A stretch of 8,241 nucleotides of DNA. It comes from an uncultured Acetobacter sp. GTDB taxonomy: Bacteria > Pseudomonadota > Alphaproteobacteria > Acetobacterales > Acetobacteraceae. The stretch lies in contig CALCDN010000056.1 of the NCBI GenBank assembly GCA_937900755.1, forward strand, positions 1 to 8,241. Reading direction: 5' to 3'. The position numbers were made by a program, and so were the translations under genes. Below are positions 6,834 through 8,241 of the stretch, piece after piece. The notes beneath the pieces are model-generated. The model saw only the letters and a program-made list of their open reading frames with translations. It was not told where the DNA came from and ran no database searches. How positions within the stretch are numbered: position 1 is the first letter of the stretch; every line of letters begins with the position of its first letter.

Positions 6834-7032
6834 ACAGCCCGTAGGGGGCCCACTGCTTAACCGTACGGCCGTCCTGCGGCTGAAGAACCTGCGTGCCGCG
6901 AGCGGAACGCTTCATCTTCTGTGTACGCTTGATCATGCCGTGACGCTTGCCGCTCGGACCGGAGAGCACCTTGCCGGTCGCGGTGATTTTAAACCGCTTC
7001 TTGACCGACGATTTGGTCTTCATTTTGGGCAT
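6832..7032 (-). CDS. rpmI: 50S ribosomal protein L35
   Basis: Small basic protein of the large ribosomal subunit, 66 residues as usual. MPKMKTKSSVKKRFKITATG at the N-terminus is the family signature, followed by GKRHGMIKRTQKMKR. AGGAG seven nt upstream of the ATG supports the start. It is the first gene of the rpmI-rplT pair. infC, which precedes rpmI in many bacteria, is not present in the 546 nt upstream; instead a cytochrome gene diverges from here. The promoter must lie in the divergent region, but I could not assign -35/-10 boxes with confidence. Confidence 0.97.
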   Translation of the reverse strand: MPKMKTKSSVKKRFKITATGKVLSGPSGKRHGMIKRTQKMKRSARGTQVLQPQDGRTVKQWAPYGL

Positions 7033-7039
7033 TTCTTTA

Positions 7040-7044
7040 CTCCT
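7040..7044 (-). promoter_or_regulatory. Ribosome binding site of rpmI
   Basis: AGGAG on the minus strand, seven nt before the rpmI ATG at 7032. Confidence 0.75.
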
Positions 7045-7100
7045 GAACTACGCTGGACATAACCACCACACCCCCAGAAGGGTACGGTGGCCTCTGCACG

Positions 7101-7125
7101 GCCGGGCATGCCCCACAGGCCCGGT
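7101..7125 (-). repeat. Hairpin-forming inverted repeat in the rpmI 5' leader
   Basis: CCGGGC (7102-7107) and GCCCGG (7119-7124) pair perfectly around 11 nt, with a further G-T pair outside. If rpmI is transcribed from upstream of 7125, this is a GC-rich leader hairpin about 70-90 nt before the ATG. It has no U-tract, so it is not a terminator. A role in ribosomal-protein autoregulation is only a guess. Confidence 0.45.
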
Positions 7126-7180
7126 CGCGTGCGCGGATGGGCTTCCTTAGAAGAAAGGCGCTCCGCTTTCAAGCCTTACC

Positions 7181-7197
7181 TTGCAATAATTATGCAA
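7181..7197. repeat. Short dyad TTGCA-N7-TGCAA
   Basis: Perfect 5-bp arms around an AT-only 7-nt centre, about 150 nt upstream of rpmI. The size and symmetry fit an operator, but a 5-bp dyad can arise by chance and I cannot name a regulator. Confidence 0.3.
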
Positions 7198-7415
7198 CAC
7201 ACGCCCGCCCCGATTCTTCGACCGGTCGGATTCCTTGCCCGCATATTCCGCCCCAACACGCCTTACTTTATACGGCAACGCCACCTCCCGCCCGAAGAAA
7301 ACGCATGCCGCTCATGCAAATCTTTACTTGCCTGTATATGGCAGGATATAGACAATAACCAAATAATGCCGTTTTTTGTAATATTCTTGCGATATATATA
7401 AATCATATACACTTA

Positions 7416-7433
7416 GTCGTGTAATAACACGGC
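7416..7433. repeat. Inverted repeat with AATA loop in the AT-rich part of the intergenic region
   Basis: GTCGTGT and ACACGGC pair over 7 bp (one G-T pair when read as RNA) around AATA. No U-tract follows on either strand, so it is more likely a protein site or chance than a terminator. It lies about 145 nt before the cytochrome start. Confidence 0.35.
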
Positions 7434-7443
7434 TTCTATGCGT

Positions 7444-7468
7444 TTATCTGCGATACAAATCCAGATAA
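7444..7468. promoter_or_regulatory. Candidate operator: TTATCTG-N11-CAGATAA
   Basis: Perfect 7-bp inverted arms with 11 nt between them, so the arm centres are 18 nt apart, close to two helical turns. This suits a dimeric DNA-binding regulator. It lies about 110 nt before the GTG of the cytochrome gene and could control it, rpmI, or both. The dyad is seen directly; the regulator is unknown. Confidence 0.4.
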
Positions 7469-7564
7469 GACTGGTCCTAATCAACGACAGACCGCAGATG
7501 CTGTTCCTCTGGCTGTGTTGGGCGGACTTGATCCATCTGCCCGCCAGACGGGACGTTTACACAT

Positions 7565-7574
7565 AAGGTGGGGA
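7565..7574 (+). promoter_or_regulatory. Ribosome binding site supporting the GTG start of the cytochrome gene
   Basis: AAGGTGGGGA precedes the GTG at 7579; AAGGTG differs from AAGGAG at one base and is eight nt from the start. An in-frame TAA at 7564-7566 stops any longer version, and no ATG occurs in frame before the transmembrane segment, so this site decides the start. Confidence 0.7.
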
Positions 7575-7578
7575 TAGA

Positions 7579-8241
7579 GTGATCAAACGTCTATTAGCAG
7601 GAGCGGCCGCCATTGGCGCCATAGGTGGGCTGGGTTTTCTTTACTACGCATGGTACCCACCCATTGAGCCGGTAGAACCTCCCGACCGTGGCAGTTTTTC
7701 CGCCGAGCAGATCGAGCGTGGCCGCATTGTGGCCGCCGAGGGATACTGCGCGGAATGTCACACCCGGACCGACCTGGGGGGCGGGCCGGAACTGGCGGGC
7801 GACTACAGAATGGATACGCCCTTCGGGGCCATCTATTCCTCCAACATCACGCCAGATACCGAAACAGGCATCGGCAACTGGTCGGAAGAAGCCTTCCAGC
7901 GCACCATGCACCTGGGTGTTTCGCGCAAGGGCGTACACCTGATCCCCGCCTTCCCGTTCGACCATTTCACCAAAATGACCGAGCAGGACGTATCCGACCT
8001 GTACGCCTACCTTATGACGCGCCCTGCCGTGCATATGACGCGCCGCCCCAACGAGCTGCCCTTCCCGCTCAGCCTGCGCCTGCTGCAGGCGGGGTGGAAG
8101 CTGCTCTACTTTACCCCCGGCGTGTACAAGCCCGACCCACGCCATGACGCGCTGTGGAACCGTGGGGCCTACCTGTCCGAAGGCAATGCCCACTGTGGTG
8201 CGTGCCACACTCCGCGTGACTTCATGGGCGCGGAAAAAAAG
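7579..8241 (+). CDS. Membrane-anchored multiheme cytochrome c, 3' end cut by window
   Basis: Electron-transfer cytochrome facing the periplasm. The visible 221 residues show a short basic start, a hydrophobic segment (about 5-25) and then a Pro-rich stretch without an AxA site, so it is probably an uncleaved membrane anchor. Heme c motifs are CAECH (57-61) and CGACH (206-210). IPAFPFDHFTKMT (122-134) carries M133, the likely axial ligand of the first heme, followed by the DLYAYLMTRP helix. NAHCGACHTPRDFMG is typical of the triheme cytochrome subunits of PQQ alcohol dehydrogenase (AdhB) and of molybdenum aldehyde, nicotinate or isoquinoline-type dehydrogenases, usually over 400 residues, so a third heme domain is expected beyond the edge. 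Its partner dehydrogenase is not visible, so I give no gene symbol. It starts at GTG (see its ribosome site). Confidence 0.9.
   Translation, partial: MIKRLLAGAAAIGAIGGLGFLYYAWYPPIEPVEPPDRGSFSAEQIERGRIVAAEGYCAECHTRTDLGGGPELAGDYRMDTPFGAIYSSNITPDTETGIGNWSEEAFQRTMHLGVSRKGVHLIPAFPFDHFTKMTEQDVSDLYAYLMTRPAVHMTRRPNELPFPLSLRLLQAGWKLLYFTPGVYKPDPRHDALWNRGAYLSEGNAHCGACHTPRDFMGAEKK

Larger units (their letters stand above)
7033..7578. other. Divergent intergenic region (rpmI / cytochrome c)
   Basis: No convincing gene lies in these 546 nt. The part next to rpmI (about 7050-7150) is GC-rich and can fold. The middle (about 7300-7425) is clearly AT-rich against the rest of the window, with TATATATA at 7392-7399. 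The part next to the cytochrome gene carries a 7-bp inverted repeat. Promoters for both divergent genes are expected here. Minus-strand TATAAA (7267-7272) is a possible -10 for rpmI, but no good -35 lies at the right distance, so I do not call it. Plus-strand reading frames across the region lack ribosome sites and resemble no family I know. Confidence 0.6.

Noticed and set aside
7087..7401. A 104-codon plus-strand reading frame from GTG 7087, and a nested 73-codon one from 7137, across the intergenic region
   Set aside because: No ribosome binding site, no recognisable family, odd composition, and the frames run antisense through the rpmI leader and into the AT-rich island.
7594..8208. Minus-strand frame of 204 codons opposite the cytochrome gene
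   Set aside because: The plus strand encodes clear heme motifs in an unbroken frame; the minus-strand protein is only its mirror.

Overview
The window looks like an ordinary chromosomal segment of a GC-rich alphaproteobacterium, most likely an acetic acid bacterium (Acetobacteraceae). The grounds are the high-GC codon use, alphaproteobacterial-looking PheS/PheT and L20/L35 proteins, and a membrane-anchored multiheme cytochrome c of the kind that serves periplasmic dehydrogenases in acetic acid bacteria. The family assignment is inference; there is no rRNA or other phylogenetic marker gene here.

Layout, left to right. (1) nt 2-1609, plus strand: most of an ABC-transporter peptide-type (family 5) substrate-binding protein whose signal peptide lies off the left edge. 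(2) nt 1610-1698: a short convergent gap holding a near-perfect dyad that contains a perfect DnaA-box sequence. (3) nt 1699-7032, minus strand: a gene train read right to left as rpmI (L35), rplT (L20), a strong hairpin-plus-U-tract terminator or attenuator, pheS, pheT, and then a phosphate-binding protein gene (pstS type) starting 32 nt after pheT. (4) nt 7033-7578: a divergent, partly AT-rich intergenic region with several inverted repeats, which must hold the rpmI promoter and probably the promoter of the next gene. (5) nt 7579-8241, plus strand: the 5' part of a membrane-anchored multiheme c-type cytochrome, starting at GTG and cut by the right edge.

How the genes work together: rpmI and rplT supply 50S proteins, and pheS and pheT supply the two subunits of phenylalanyl-tRNA synthetase. 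This translation cluster is widespread in bacteria, often behind infC, but infC is not beside it here. The pstS-like gene follows without pstCAB and may ride on pheST transcription. The two flanking plus-strand genes encode exported proteins (nutrient uptake, periplasmic electron transfer) with no visible functional tie to the translation cluster.

No mobile element, CRISPR array, tRNA, defence system or clearly novel system is visible. The most interesting points are regulatory: a Phe-containing 28-codon reading frame that overlaps the pheS start, the terminator in front of it, the DnaA-box dyad, and the dyads in the divergent promoter region.
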